The notes under the pieces are model-generated. The model did not search any database. It saw nothing but the letters and a program-made list of their open reading frames with translations, and had not been told where the DNA came from. Source: Clostridiales bacterium (GTDB taxonomy: Bacteria > Bacillota > Clostridia > Lachnospirales > Lachnospiraceae). From it: DNA of 46,898 nucleotides. Position numbers and translations under genes: made by a program. The DNA lies in the NCBI GenBank assembly GCA_029338615.1, contig JAQYAS010000079.1, positions 1 through 46,898 of the forward strand. Direction: 5' to 3'. The number at the start of each line of letters is the position of its first letter. Position 1 is the first letter of the stretch. This document shows positions 8,194 to 17,332 of the stretch, one piece after another.

Positions 8194-9210
8194 ATGAAGA
8201 TTTTGGTAACAGGCGGAGCAGGTTATATAGGAAGTCATACATGTGTTGAGTTGCTTAATGCAGGTTATGAAGTAGTCATCCTTGATAACCTCTACAATGC
8301 CAGCGAGAAGGCAGTTGACAGGATCAAGGAGATCACAGGAAAGGAACTTACATTCTATAAGGCAGATATCCTTGACAAGGAAGCTATGGATAAGATATTT
8401 GCGGACGAGAAGCCTGATTGTGTAATCCATTTTGCTGGACTCAAGGCTGTTGGTGAGTCGGTTGTAAAGCCGCTTGAGTACTATCAGAACAATATCACAG
8501 GAACTCTCAATCTGTGCGAGGTTATGAGAAAGAACGGATGCAAGAACATCATCTTCTCATCATCAGCAACAGTATATGGCAATCCTGCATTTATTCCTAT
8601 CACAGAGGAGTGTCCAAAGGGAACACCTACAAATCCATATGGCTGGACAAAGTGGATGATCGAGCAGATCCTCACAGATCTCCATACAGCAGATCCAGAG
8701 TGGAATGTTATTCTCCTCCGTTACTTCAACCCAATCGGAGCTCATAAGAGCGGACTTATTGGAGAGGATCCAAAGGGAATCCCTAACAATCTTCTTCCGT
8801 ACGTTGCACAGGTTGCCATCGGAAAGCTTGAGAGCGTTGGTGTATTTGGCAATGATTATGACACACCGGATGGTACAGGTGTCAGAGATTACATCCACGT
8901 AGTAGACCTTGCGGTTGGACATGTAAAGGCCATCAACAAGATCAAAGAGAATCCAGGAGTTAAGGTATACAACCTTGGAACAGGAAATGGTTACAGTGTT
9001 CTCGACGTGATCAAGGCATTCAGCAAGGCATGTGGACATGACGTTCCATATGTGATCAAGGAGAGACGTCCTGGAGATATTGCAACATGCTATTCGGATG
9101 CGACACTTGCCAAGAAGGAGCTTGGCTGGGAGGCTCAGTACGGAATCGATGAGATGTGTGCTGACTCATGGAAGTGGCAGTCGATGAATCCAAATGGATA
9201 CAATGATTAA
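8194..9210 (+). CDS. galE: UDP-glucose 4-epimerase
   Basis: GalE interconverts UDP-glucose and UDP-galactose with tightly bound NAD+. The 338-residue protein starts MKILVTGGAGYIGSHT, the Rossmann NAD site. It has the SSSATVYG segment near residue 122 and the catalytic YxxxK as YGWTK near 149, followed by the RYFNPIGAH and IHVVDLA blocks of the extended SDR family. ATG 8194 follows a perfect AAAGGAGG site; a longer upstream frame has no such signal. It completes the Leloir set, and its UDP-galactose is also the substrate of the Glf enzyme encoded at 19616. A strong terminator follows. Confidence 0.96.
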   Translation: MKILVTGGAGYIGSHTCVELLNAGYEVVILDNLYNASEKAVDRIKEITGKELTFYKADILDKEAMDKIFADEKPDCVIHFAGLKAVGESVVKPLEYYQNNITGTLNLCEVMRKNGCKNIIFSSSATVYGNPAFIPITEECPKGTPTNPYGWTKWMIEQILTDLHTADPEWNVILLRYFNPIGAHKSGLIGEDPKGIPNNLLPYVAQVAIGKLESVGVFGNDYDTPDGTGVRDYIHVVDLAVGHVKAINKIKENPGVKVYNLGTGNGYSVLDVIKAFSKACGHDVPYVIKERRPGDIATCYSDATLAKKELGWEAQYGIDEMCADSWKWQSMNPNGYND

Positions 9211-9234
9211 TTATAATTTCACATAAATAGAAAA

Positions 9235-9288
9235 CGCCGGTACATACTAAATGTAAGAAATACATGTGTATGTACCGGTGTTTTTTTT
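9235..9288 (+). terminator. Intrinsic terminator after galE
   Basis: CGCCGGTACATAC at 9235-9247 pairs with GTATGTACCGGTG at 9268-9280 (13 pairs, one G-T) and is followed by eight T. It separates the galactose genes from the glycan cluster. Confidence 0.93.
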
Positions 9289-9295
9289 CACTATA

Positions 9296-9324
9296 TTGAC
9301 TTTTTAAATCAATAGTTGTATAAA
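9296..9324 (+). promoter_or_regulatory. Sigma-A-type promoter of the glycan cluster
   Basis: TTGACT at 9296-9301 and TATAAA at 9319-9324 are separated by 17 bases, immediately after the galE terminator. The predicted leader is about 80 bases and contains small hairpins (ACGCTTTCTGCGT; ACGC...GCGT near 9362-9381). No other strong promoter is evident up to 20716, so the whole cluster may be one transcript. Confidence 0.72.
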
Positions 9325-9408
9325 TAGGTAAACTACGCTTTCTGCGTTTTCTATTAATTTTACGCTTTTTTTGAGGCGTTATATGACTAAAATACAGGTG
9401 TTTGATAT

Positions 9409-10197
9409 ATGAAATTTGAGATACTGCTTTCGTGTATGAATCTCGGCAGTGATGAAGATATTATAGGAAGGTCCCATATCAGTTCAGATACAATCATAGT
9501 GAACCAGTGCGGCCACGATGGATATAGAGAGTATATGCATGGGAACAATAAAGTAAGGATATTTTCACAGAATGATACAGGGCTGACCAAGAGTAGAAAT
9601 TTTGCCATACGCAACTCACAGGCCGATATATGTCTGTTGTGCGATGATGACGAATTGTTTGTAGATAATTATGAAGAAGGCATTATGAAAGCCTACAGGG
9701 AATTCCCTCAGGCAGATGTCATAATATTTAATATTGGCAACAGACCTGTGGGATTTTCGGATATGCCAAGGGAACTTGGGTATTTTGACCTGATGCATGT
9801 GGCTTCATGGCAGATATCATTTAAGAAGAGCAGCCTTGTGGATAACAATGTCTGGTTTGACGAGAATATGGGTGCAGGATCAGGCAACGGGGCTGAGGAA
9901 GAATTTAAATTCCTTACAGACTGCAGGAAGAAGAGGCTGTGTATATACTATGTTCCGCTGATCATTGCCGATGTTGCTCAGACCACATCGACATGGTTCA
10001 GAGGATATGATACAGAGTTTTTTGTCAACAGAGGCAATACGACCAGATATATTATGGGATACTGGCCGGCACTTCTCTATGCGGCATACTACAGTGTAAG
10101 AAAGAGACATCAGTTTGGAGATATTTCATGGTTCAGGGCGTTCAGGTTGATCGTTCAGGGAATCAAAGAGAACAGGTTGGGACAAAAGAATGAGTGA
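9409..10197 (+). CDS. Family 2-like glycosyltransferase
   Basis: This 262-residue protein has a compact GT-A fold. It contains the strand DTIIVNQCG, a TGLTKSRNFAIRNSQ block typical of GT2 nucleotide-sugar binding, and the metal-binding acidic motif LLCDDDELF near residue 80. NMGAGSGNGAEEEFKFL later in the protein matches the acceptor/catalytic acidic region. It has no membrane segment. The sugar and acceptor are not predictable. Its stop overlaps the next start by eight bases, so the two glycosyltransferases are translationally coupled. As first gene of the galactofuranose cluster it may prime or extend the lipid-linked glycan. The ATG has only a modest AGGTG site eight bases upstream. Confidence 0.82.
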   Translation: MKFEILLSCMNLGSDEDIIGRSHISSDTIIVNQCGHDGYREYMHGNNKVRIFSQNDTGLTKSRNFAIRNSQADICLLCDDDELFVDNYEEGIMKAYREFPQADVIIFNIGNRPVGFSDMPRELGYFDLMHVASWQISFKKSSLVDNNVWFDENMGAGSGNGAEEEFKFLTDCRKKRLCIYYVPLIIADVAQTTSTWFRGYDTEFFVNRGNTTRYIMGYWPALLYAAYYSVRKRHQFGDISWFRAFRLIVQGIKENRLGQKNE

Positions 10198-11224
10198 TAA
10201 TAAAATATTAAGCGTTATAATTCCATCATATAACAGTAAGCCATATCTGGCAAAATGTCTGGATTCTCTTATAGTTCCGGACAGAATGGACGAGATAGAT
10301 ATTATAGTGGTCAACGATGGATCCACGGATGGGAGCGAGAGCATATGCCAGGAATATACGGACAGGTATCCTGACAGTGTTACTCTTGTCAACAAAGAGA
10401 ATGGAGGACATGGTTCTGCAATCAATGTAGGGGCTTCTGTGGCCAGGGGCAGATACATGAAGGTCCTCGATGCTGATGACTGGTTCCTCACTGATAATAT
10501 ACCTGAGTTTCTGGACAAACTCAGTGATGCAGAATCAGATGTGATTCTGACATGCCATCACACTATCAATATAACAACCGGAGAGATAAAGAACTGGAGA
10601 TGTTTCCCGGATGAATTTGGAAGAGAATATACTATGGAAGAGATAATGGCAGACTGGAAGAAATTTGACAGAAGCCTGACATTCCACGGAATCACATACA
10701 GGACTGATTTTTACAGAGAAAAGGGCGTAAAGCTGGCTGAGAATGTATTTTACGAGGATCATGAGTATGCCACATATCCTTGCTGTGAAGCCGCTGCAGT
10801 TATGCCCCTCGATCTGTTCATATATGAATATAGAATAGGCGATGTATCGCAGAGTGTATCAGCGGAGAATCAGTTGAAGAGGATTGACCACACCAAGATG
10901 GTCATTGTGAAGATGCTCAAGGACAGGAAAGGCATAGAAGATCCATGGGCACTGGAGTACTGTGACAAGAAAATACATTTACTTTTACTTAGTTTTATGG
11001 TTACTTCCATGCTGTGCGATTCGGACAGAAAGCGAGGTGTTGCGAGGGTAGATCAGCTTATGGGTTATATAGCCAGAAAAGACATGCATGTTGTAGACAT
11101 GTCGATGAAGCATTATAAGATTTTAAAGCTTCTCAATGCTGCCCATGTGGGACTGAACGGTTACAATAAAATGCTGAATTCGGGGCTGTATAATAAGATA
11201 AGGCACAACAAGAGCTTTGACTAG
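10190..11224 (+). CDS. Family 2 glycosyltransferase
   Basis: The 344-residue protein opens with the canonical GT2 start LSVIIPSYNSKPYLAKCLDSL. Next come DIIVVNDGSTDGS, where Asp binds the uridine, then NGGHGSAINVGASVARGRYMKVLDADDW, with DAD as the metal-binding DXD motif near residues 96-98. EDHEYATYPCCEA carries the likely catalytic base. The C-terminal part is helical and less conserved. It overlaps the preceding gene by eight bases. It likely adds one sugar in the cytoplasm to the glycan exported by the ABC pair downstream. Donor and linkage are unknown. Confidence 0.9.
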   Translation: MSDNKILSVIIPSYNSKPYLAKCLDSLIVPDRMDEIDIIVVNDGSTDGSESICQEYTDRYPDSVTLVNKENGGHGSAINVGASVARGRYMKVLDADDWFLTDNIPEFLDKLSDAESDVILTCHHTINITTGEIKNWRCFPDEFGREYTMEEIMADWKKFDRSLTFHGITYRTDFYREKGVKLAENVFYEDHEYATYPCCEAAAVMPLDLFIYEYRIGDVSQSVSAENQLKRIDHTKMVIVKMLKDRKGIEDPWALEYCDKKIHLLLLSFMVTSMLCDSDRKRGVARVDQLMGYIARKDMHVVDMSMKHYKILKLLNAAHVGLNGYNKMLNSGLYNKIRHNKSFD

Positions 11225-11250
11225 AATTGACTATGGAGGACTAATTAACA

Positions 11251-12039
11251 ATGAAAGTTAAGAGTGGTAGTTTCCTTGAAGTGTTCAATTACAAGGATCT
11301 ATTGAATCAGCTTGTGTCGAGAGACCTCAAGCTCAAATATAGAAGAAGTTTTCTGGGATATGTGTGGAGTATACTGAATCCATTGCTCATCATGATAGTT
11401 ATGGTCATAGTGTTCTCAAAGATGTTCAACAGGTCGATACCGCATTTCCCTGTATATCTGTTTGCCGGGCGAACCATGTATGAGTTTGTCATAGGAGCGT
11501 GTGGAAAGGCTCTTGGAAGTATAACAGATAATACATCACTGCTTAAAAAGACATATGTATCGAAGTTTATGTTCCCTTTTTCCAAAATAGTGAGTTCACT
11601 GGTGGACTACCTGTTCTCATTGGGAGCGTTTCTTATAGTAATTGTGTTTACAAGATCGCCATTTTACTGGACGATGCTGTTATTCCCATTCGTATTCATA
11701 CAGGCGTTTGTGTTTGCCTGTGGTCTGGGATTTTTCCTTGCACAGCTCCATGTATTCTTCAGAGATACAAGATATATATGGAATGCCGTGACAACTATGT
11801 GGATGTATTGTTCTGCGATATTCTATCCTATAAGTATGCTGCCTGCATGGCTTCAGACATTGCTGGATTATTTCAATCCATTGTATATATATATCAAGCA
11901 GTTCAGAGCACTGGTGCACACAGGTCAGCTTCCTGATCTGACAAGCATAGGGCTTGGATGTCTGTATGCTCTGCTTATGTTTGCTATCGGAGTATTCTTC
12001 TTCAGGAAGAATCAGGACAGATTTATTCTGTATATATAG
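11251..12039 (+). CDS. Polysaccharide ABC exporter, permease (Wzm/TagG type)
   Basis: This 262-residue integral membrane protein has about six hydrophobic segments. Its N-terminal motif LVSRDLKLKYRRSFLGYVWSILNPLL is the signature of ABC-2 permeases exporting polysaccharides or teichoic acids. FNPLYIYIKQFRALV near the C-terminus is another family block. With the ATPase at 12051 it should flip a completed undecaprenyl-linked glycan across the membrane. GGAGG precedes the ATG by about eleven bases. It lies 11 bases before the ATPase gene, which implies one operon. Confidence 0.93.
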   Translation: MKVKSGSFLEVFNYKDLLNQLVSRDLKLKYRRSFLGYVWSILNPLLIMIVMVIVFSKMFNRSIPHFPVYLFAGRTMYEFVIGACGKALGSITDNTSLLKKTYVSKFMFPFSKIVSSLVDYLFSLGAFLIVIVFTRSPFYWTMLLFPFVFIQAFVFACGLGFFLAQLHVFFRDTRYIWNAVTTMWMYCSAIFYPISMLPAWLQTLLDYFNPLYIYIKQFRALVHTGQLPDLTSIGLGCLYALLMFAIGVFFFRKNQDRFILYI

Positions 12040-12050
12040 GAGGTGCCTGA

Positions 12051-12941
12051 ATGAGTTCAGCAGACAATAACAATGAAAATAATATAGAAAACAGTACTGA
12101 AATAAGCAAGGTATATGCATCTAATATGCAGAATCTTATAGATGAGATGGATGATGACAGCAATGTTATAGAGATTCATGATGTTATGATAAGGTTTAAC
12201 AAGAACAACCTGAAAGTGGACAATCTGAAGGAATATTTTGTCAGACTGGTCACGAGACAGCTGATGTTTCAGGAGTTTATAGCATTGCAGGATATCAACC
12301 TGGAAGTTAAGAGAGGTGAATCCTGGGGATTTGTCGGAACCAATGGAGCTGGAAAGTCAACACTTTTGAAGGTTATCAGCAGAATATTGAAACCTTCAAG
12401 GGGAACCGTTAAGGTGGGAGGAACCGTGGCGGCACTTATCGAGCTGGGTGCGGGAATCGACCCACAGCTTACTGCCAGGGAGAATATATATCTCAATGGA
12501 ACCCTGCTTGGATATTCAAAGGCATTTATTGAATCGAAGTTTGATGAGATCGTTGAATTTTCTGAACTTCAGGAGTTCCTTGATTCGCCGGTCAAGAATT
12601 TTTCGTCAGGTATGAAGACGAGACTGGCATTCTCCATTGCTACAGCGGTTGATCCGGATATATTGATCGCGGACGAGATCCTGTCAGTGGGAGATATGAA
12701 ATTTCGAAAGAAATGCAGTAAGAAGATGACCCTTATGATGAGAAATGGAACAACATTGCTGTATGTTTCACATAATCTGGGAGCCATACGGAGACAGTGC
12801 CAGAAGGCGATGTGGCTTGATCATGGGAGAATTATCATGACAGGTGACTCGGATGTGGTGTGCGATGCTTTTGAGACGGAGATGGACTCGGACGAGCCGA
12901 TCCTGCTGGCTAAGAATCCAGCAAATACGGCTGTTAAATAG
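12051..12941 (+). CDS. Polysaccharide ABC exporter, ATPase (Wzt/TagH type)
   Basis: The 296-residue ATPase has Walker A GTNGAGKST near residue 97, a Q-loop region, the signature FSSGMKTRLAFS near 183 and Walker B ILIADEILSVGD near 203, followed by the SHNLGAIRRQC H-loop. The wording of these motifs is specific to exporters of O-antigen and teichoic acid. An acidic, Asn-rich N-terminal extension of about 40 residues precedes the nucleotide-binding domain. The long C-terminal glycan-recognition domain found in some Wzt proteins is absent, so chain-end recognition of that type is unlikely. AGGAGGTG lies just before the ATG. Confidence 0.94.
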   Translation: MSSADNNNENNIENSTEISKVYASNMQNLIDEMDDDSNVIEIHDVMIRFNKNNLKVDNLKEYFVRLVTRQLMFQEFIALQDINLEVKRGESWGFVGTNGAGKSTLLKVISRILKPSRGTVKVGGTVAALIELGAGIDPQLTARENIYLNGTLLGYSKAFIESKFDEIVEFSELQEFLDSPVKNFSSGMKTRLAFSIATAVDPDILIADEILSVGDMKFRKKCSKKMTLMMRNGTTLLYVSHNLGAIRRQCQKAMWLDHGRIIMTGDSDVVCDAFETEMDSDEPILLAKNPANTAVK

Positions 12942-13003
12942 CTGTTTGATAACAATTTTACAAAGGGACTAACAGAGTACGAAAACGTAGGAGGATTAAC
13001 GTG

Positions 13004-14836
13004 ATGTTAAAGAGCGTAAAGTTACAGAATGTCATGCTTCAGATGGGCATGGATATGAATCTGATAGATTATCCGGAGTTCAGTGCAACAGGCAGAGACC
13101 ACAGAATGCCATTTGTATATGATTCGGAGAAGAACTGCCATATAGTTGACAAGTATAACAGAGTTAATTTTATGACATATTATAATTGCCTTCAGGTGAG
13201 CAGATGGGCAAGATACACAGGAGTGACAAATTTCAAGCTTCATCTTACTATGAAGGGTAAGGTATCTGTAGATTTATATGAAGTATACACTGCATCAGTG
13301 AATGTTTGTTACAATTCACTCGGTTCAGGAGTATATAAGTGTGATGAAGTGACTGAGGTGGTTATTGACATTCCGGCATCCGACAAGGCTCTGGTAGGAT
13401 TCAGAATGAATGTGCTGGAAGACACCGAGATTTATTCAGGATACTATTCAGCAGAGATAGAGGAAGACAGAATAAGAGATGTCAAGATATCTCTGGCTAC
13501 CACAACATTCAAAAAACAGGAGTATATCAAGAGAAACATTGGACTTATCAAGAAACATGTACTCTATGATGGAAGTGATCTCAAAGGTCATATGTTCGTA
13601 CATGTAATAGATAATGACAGAGAGCTTGACCCTGCAGAACTTGACAGTGAAGATCTTAAGATATACATGAATAACAATGTGGGTGGAGCAGGTGGTTTTA
13701 CCCGTGGAATGATAGAAGCCCTGAAATTGGAGGATCAGCCTACACATGTGCTTCTTATGGACGATGATGTAATGGTTATGCCTGAGAGTTTGTTCAGAAC
13801 ATATTATCTTTTGAGACTTCTCAAAGATGAGTATAAAAAGTGTTTCCTCAGTGGTGCGATGTTTGATTATGATATCAGAGAGAGACAGTACGAGGATGTG
13901 GGATTTGTTCACAGGGCAGACGGTTCATACGGTCCGGTCAAGAGTGCCATGGACATGAGAAAGATAGATAATGTCGTTGCCAATGAGGGATACAATTATG
14001 ATGTAGACAACGCATATGCCGGATGGTGGTATTGCTGTATACCTGTTGAGCATATCAAGGAGAGAGGCCTTCCGCTTCCTGTATTTGTGCGTGGCGATGA
14101 TGTCGAGTTCTCGCTCAGAAACAAGCCAGGATTTATCACACTCAATGGTATCTGTATATGGCACGTTGGATTTGCTGGCAAGTTCAATGCAGCTATGGAG
14201 CTTTATCAGGTACACAGGAACAGCTTTGTTATCCAGGCTGCCAGCGGAATATGTCAGGACGTTGATTTCCTTGCACGTATTAAGACTATGTTCTGGAAGG
14301 ATATAACCAGATTTGCGTACAACAACGCAGAACTGCTTATAGATTCTATAGAAGATTACCTCAAGGGACCTGAATACATCATGTCTCTGGATGGCGAGAA
14401 GAGCCTGAAGGAGCACAATGCCAAAAACGAAAAGCTTGTGCCTCTGGCAGAACTTGGATACGCAGGAAATCTTCCTTCGGATCCATATAAGTATGAAAGC
14501 ATGAATAAGCTTCGTAAAGTATGGTATGTCCTGACTATCAATGGACATCTTCTTCCAAATCTGTTCCTGAAGAAGACACCACAGATCATAGCCTATGACT
14601 GGTTCTTCGTGCCTGCCAAGAATTATATGAAGAAGACATTGGTAGCAGTTAATGATAAGGCCGGTATTGGAGTTATAAGAACGATCAATAGAAAGAAGTG
14701 CTTTGCGCTGATCAAGAGATACAGAAAAGTAATAAAGCTTTACAAGAATACACATGTACAGGTTGAGAATGCTTATAAGAGCAAGTTTGCAGAGATGACT
14801 TCACAGAGCTTCTGGGAGAAATATCTGCATATATAG
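13004..14836 (+). CDS. GlfT2-like galactofuranosyltransferase
   Basis: This 610-residue protein has the layout of mycobacterial GlfT2: an N-terminal beta-sandwich (about 1-155), a GT-A domain (about 156-430) and a helical C-terminal part. It shows NNNVGGAGGFTRG, the metal-binding triplet LLMDDDV at about 253-255, AYAGWWYCCIP, the likely catalytic acids in VRGDDVEFSLR at about 365-366, and a metal-ligand His in WHVGFAGKF. These follow GlfT2 (DDD around 256-258, catalytic Asp 372) closely in order and spacing. It should transfer Galf from UDP-Galf to the growing glycan. The glf gene downstream supplies the donor. A GTG at 13001 is an equally possible start; AGGAGG lies six bases before it. Confidence 0.88.
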   Translation: MLKSVKLQNVMLQMGMDMNLIDYPEFSATGRDHRMPFVYDSEKNCHIVDKYNRVNFMTYYNCLQVSRWARYTGVTNFKLHLTMKGKVSVDLYEVYTASVNVCYNSLGSGVYKCDEVTEVVIDIPASDKALVGFRMNVLEDTEIYSGYYSAEIEEDRIRDVKISLATTTFKKQEYIKRNIGLIKKHVLYDGSDLKGHMFVHVIDNDRELDPAELDSEDLKIYMNNNVGGAGGFTRGMIEALKLEDQPTHVLLMDDDVMVMPESLFRTYYLLRLLKDEYKKCFLSGAMFDYDIRERQYEDVGFVHRADGSYGPVKSAMDMRKIDNVVANEGYNYDVDNAYAGWWYCCIPVEHIKERGLPLPVFVRGDDVEFSLRNKPGFITLNGICIWHVGFAGKFNAAMELYQVHRNSFVIQAASGICQDVDFLARIKTMFWKDITRFAYNNAELLIDSIEDYLKGPEYIMSLDGEKSLKEHNAKNEKLVPLAELGYAGNLPSDPYKYESMNKLRKVWYVLTINGHLLPNLFLKKTPQIIAYDWFFVPAKNYMKKTLVAVNDKAGIGVIRTINRKKCFALIKRYRKVIKLYKNTHVQVENAYKSKFAEMTSQSFWEKYLHI

Positions 14837-14875
14837 AATACGAAGATAATGAATTGGAAGGAGTATCTTTAGGGT

Positions 14876-17332
14876 ATGGCTACTATTAAAGGCTTAAAGA
14901 ATCGTCTGAGCGCTGCTGGAAGAGCGCTTGCCGGACAGTATATAACCGGTGCGGATGGTAAGCCGGTTATGAAGCTGTCTGAGGCAGATAAGCAAGCGGG
15001 CAGAGTACTTTCACCGGCAGAGGTGGCAGCTAAGGAAGCAGAGAAGAAGAGAAAAGAAGAGGAAAAATTCAGAGCAGTCAGATTTCCGCATCCGGAAGCT
15101 TCGACCATAGAGATGCTTAATCCAATGCATTGCTGTGGCTGCGGAGCCTGCAAGAGTTCTTGTCCGGTTGGTGCTATAACTATGAAAACCAATGATATGG
15201 GATTTATAGTGCCTGAGGTGGATCATGAAAAGTGTGTAAATTGTGGAAAGTGTAAGAAGGCGTGCCCTGTTATAAGTACAAAATATGAGAACGATCCGCA
15301 TCCGGACTGTCATATAATCAAGGCCGATGATGAGACCAGAATGGACAGTTCGTCTGGTGGAGCATTCACACTTCTGGCTACTGAGGTCATAGAGGCCGGC
15401 GGTTACGTGTGTGGTGTAAAGCTTATGGATGATTTCTCAGTCAATCATGTTATTATAGACAACATTGACCAGATACCACAGCTTCGAGGTTCAAAGTATG
15501 TTCAGAGTGACACCAGGGATACATTTACGGATATCAAGAGGCTTCTCGATGATGGCAAGCTGGTTATGTTCACGGGATGTCCGTGTCAGGCTGCAGGACT
15601 TAAGAATTTCCTGGGCAAGGATTATGACAATTTGATAGTAGTAGATCTTATATGTCATGGAGGCCCTCCACAGAAGGTATTCAGAAGGTATCTTGAGGAC
15701 ACATATGGAATAGAGAATCTGGCTGATTTCAAGTTCAGGACAAAGGAGTATGGATATTCTTCGTTCTCTCAGATAGCTTATCTGAAGAACGGTGAGGAGA
15801 AGCCTAGATTTGTAAGATTTGATTCATTTGAGACTGCCATGCATACAGGTATGGCTGTCAATGATCTGTGTGCGGACTGTCCATTTGCAGAGGCTCCAAG
15901 ACAGGGAGATATAACTATAGGGGACTTCTGGGGTGAGTCAGAATACAAGAAAAGGCTTAATGATGACAAGGGCCTGAGCTGCGTTCTGTCCAACAACGAC
16001 AAGGGAAGAGCGTATATAGATAAGATAAAAGATAAGGCAGTTGTATGTGAGGAGGTTCCGTTTGATGAGATCAAGGGCGGCAACCGATTCAGAAATAAGA
16101 TGAGAATACCTAGAAAAGCCAGAACATGGCTCTACAACTGTATGGATTATCAGCCATTTGATAAGGTGGTCGAGTATGCAATATCCAGACGTTTCGATGT
16201 GGGAATCATAGGTTTGTGGTATGGACGTAATTATGGAAGTATGGCCACATACTACGCGCTGCATCAGGTGCTGAAGAAGCAGTTCCATCTGTCGGTTCTT
16301 ATGATCGACAATCCGCTTGGACCTGGAAAGGGAACTGAAGGATACAGCAAGACACATCCAAGAACAATAGCAGGTCAGTTCTATGATGTAAGCCAGAAGT
16401 ATTCTCTTCAGGATATGAGCAAGCTGAATGCGTTCTGTGATACTTTTATCATAGGATCAGATCAGCTGTGGAATATAGGACTCAGCAGGCCGTATAAGCA
16501 GACATATTATCTGAGATTTGCAAATGAGACCAAGAAGAAGATCTCATATGCAACCTCATTTGGTAAGGAGTTCAAGGGAACGGCAGCAGAAAAGCTGGTC
16601 AATTCATACTATCTCAGAGAGTTTGACCACGTATCTGTCAGAGACCGGCTTTCAGCAAAGATCGCCACGGAAGAGTGGGGCGTTGAGAATGTTGCACAGA
16701 CATGTGATCCTACACTTCTGTGCCCGTTTGAGGAGTATCAGACGCTGGTAGACAGAGCACAGAATATGACAGAGAGTGATTATATACTGTCATATATCCT
16801 GGATCCAAATCCTGAGATCGGTGCAAAACTTGAACAGCTTTCAATAGACAAGAACAAGAAAGTGGTAGTTCTGCTTGATGAACCACCTCATCTGTTCGAA
16901 GGAAATGTTAAAAAACTTGGACTTACAGGCAAGGGCAACGTGGAGATCAAGAGAGAGGTCGATCTGTATGAGTGGATGTGGTATTACAGCCATGCAAATG
17001 CAGTCGTGACAGATTCATTCCATGGTACGATATTCTCCATTATATTCCAGAAGCCTTTCCTCACAATGGTAAATGCCAAGAGAGGAGCAGAGAGATTCAC
17101 ATCTCTGTTGGAGCCACTGGGACTTGATGGAAGATTATTCAAGAACCACAAGGCAGTTACAGAACATGAGGATATTCTGGATGGACTTGATTACACAGAG
17201 GCAAATGCTGCTCTTGATGAGATAAGAAAATTCTCTATGAACTGGCTTGATAATGCGTTAAAGAGTGAGAAAGTATATGCAAGTAAGTCAATATATTCAG
17301 TTAGAGATATTACGGACAAGCAGGAGAAATAA
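14876..17332 (+). CDS. Ferredoxin/FrhB/polysaccharide pyruvyltransferase fusion, copy 1
   Basis: This 818-residue multidomain protein starts with a charged, Ala/Lys/Glu-rich extension of about 80 residues. Two 4Fe-4S clusters follow (CCGCGACKSSCP near 85; CVNCGKCKKACP near 121). An FrhB-type domain (about 140-400) is the flavin and Fe-S domain of coenzyme F420 hydrogenase beta subunits, here with further Cys in CADCPFAEAPRQGD. From about 440 there is a polysaccharide pyruvyltransferase domain (DVGIIGLWYGRNYGS, FIIGSDQLWN, VVTDSFHGTIFS). Such transferases attach ketal pyruvate from phosphoenolpyruvate to sugars. The redox half may act on a modified pyruvyl donor or sugar, but this is not established. 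A diverged paralogue follows immediately. Confidence 0.88.
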   Translation: MATIKGLKNRLSAAGRALAGQYITGADGKPVMKLSEADKQAGRVLSPAEVAAKEAEKKRKEEEKFRAVRFPHPEASTIEMLNPMHCCGCGACKSSCPVGAITMKTNDMGFIVPEVDHEKCVNCGKCKKACPVISTKYENDPHPDCHIIKADDETRMDSSSGGAFTLLATEVIEAGGYVCGVKLMDDFSVNHVIIDNIDQIPQLRGSKYVQSDTRDTFTDIKRLLDDGKLVMFTGCPCQAAGLKNFLGKDYDNLIVVDLICHGGPPQKVFRRYLEDTYGIENLADFKFRTKEYGYSSFSQIAYLKNGEEKPRFVRFDSFETAMHTGMAVNDLCADCPFAEAPRQGDITIGDFWGESEYKKRLNDDKGLSCVLSNNDKGRAYIDKIKDKAVVCEEVPFDEIKGGNRFRNKMRIPRKARTWLYNCMDYQPFDKVVEYAISRRFDVGIIGLWYGRNYGSMATYYALHQVLKKQFHLSVLMIDNPLGPGKGTEGYSKTHPRTIAGQFYDVSQKYSLQDMSKLNAFCDTFIIGSDQLWNIGLSRPYKQTYYLRFANETKKKISYATSFGKEFKGTAAEKLVNSYYLREFDHVSVRDRLSAKIATEEWGVENVAQTCDPTLLCPFEEYQTLVDRAQNMTESDYILSYILDPNPEIGAKLEQLSIDKNKKVVVLLDEPPHLFEGNVKKLGLTGKGNVEIKREVDLYEWMWYYSHANAVVTDSFHGTIFSIIFQKPFLTMVNAKRGAERFTSLLEPLGLDGRLFKNHKAVTEHEDILDGLDYTEANAALDEIRKFSMNWLDNALKSEKVYASKSIYSVRDITDKQEK

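Noticed and set aside
13448-14755. Long antisense ORFs (154 and 276 codons) opposite the GlfT-like gene
   Set aside because: They mirror the codon pattern of a well-supported gene, have no ribosome sites and give no recognisable protein.
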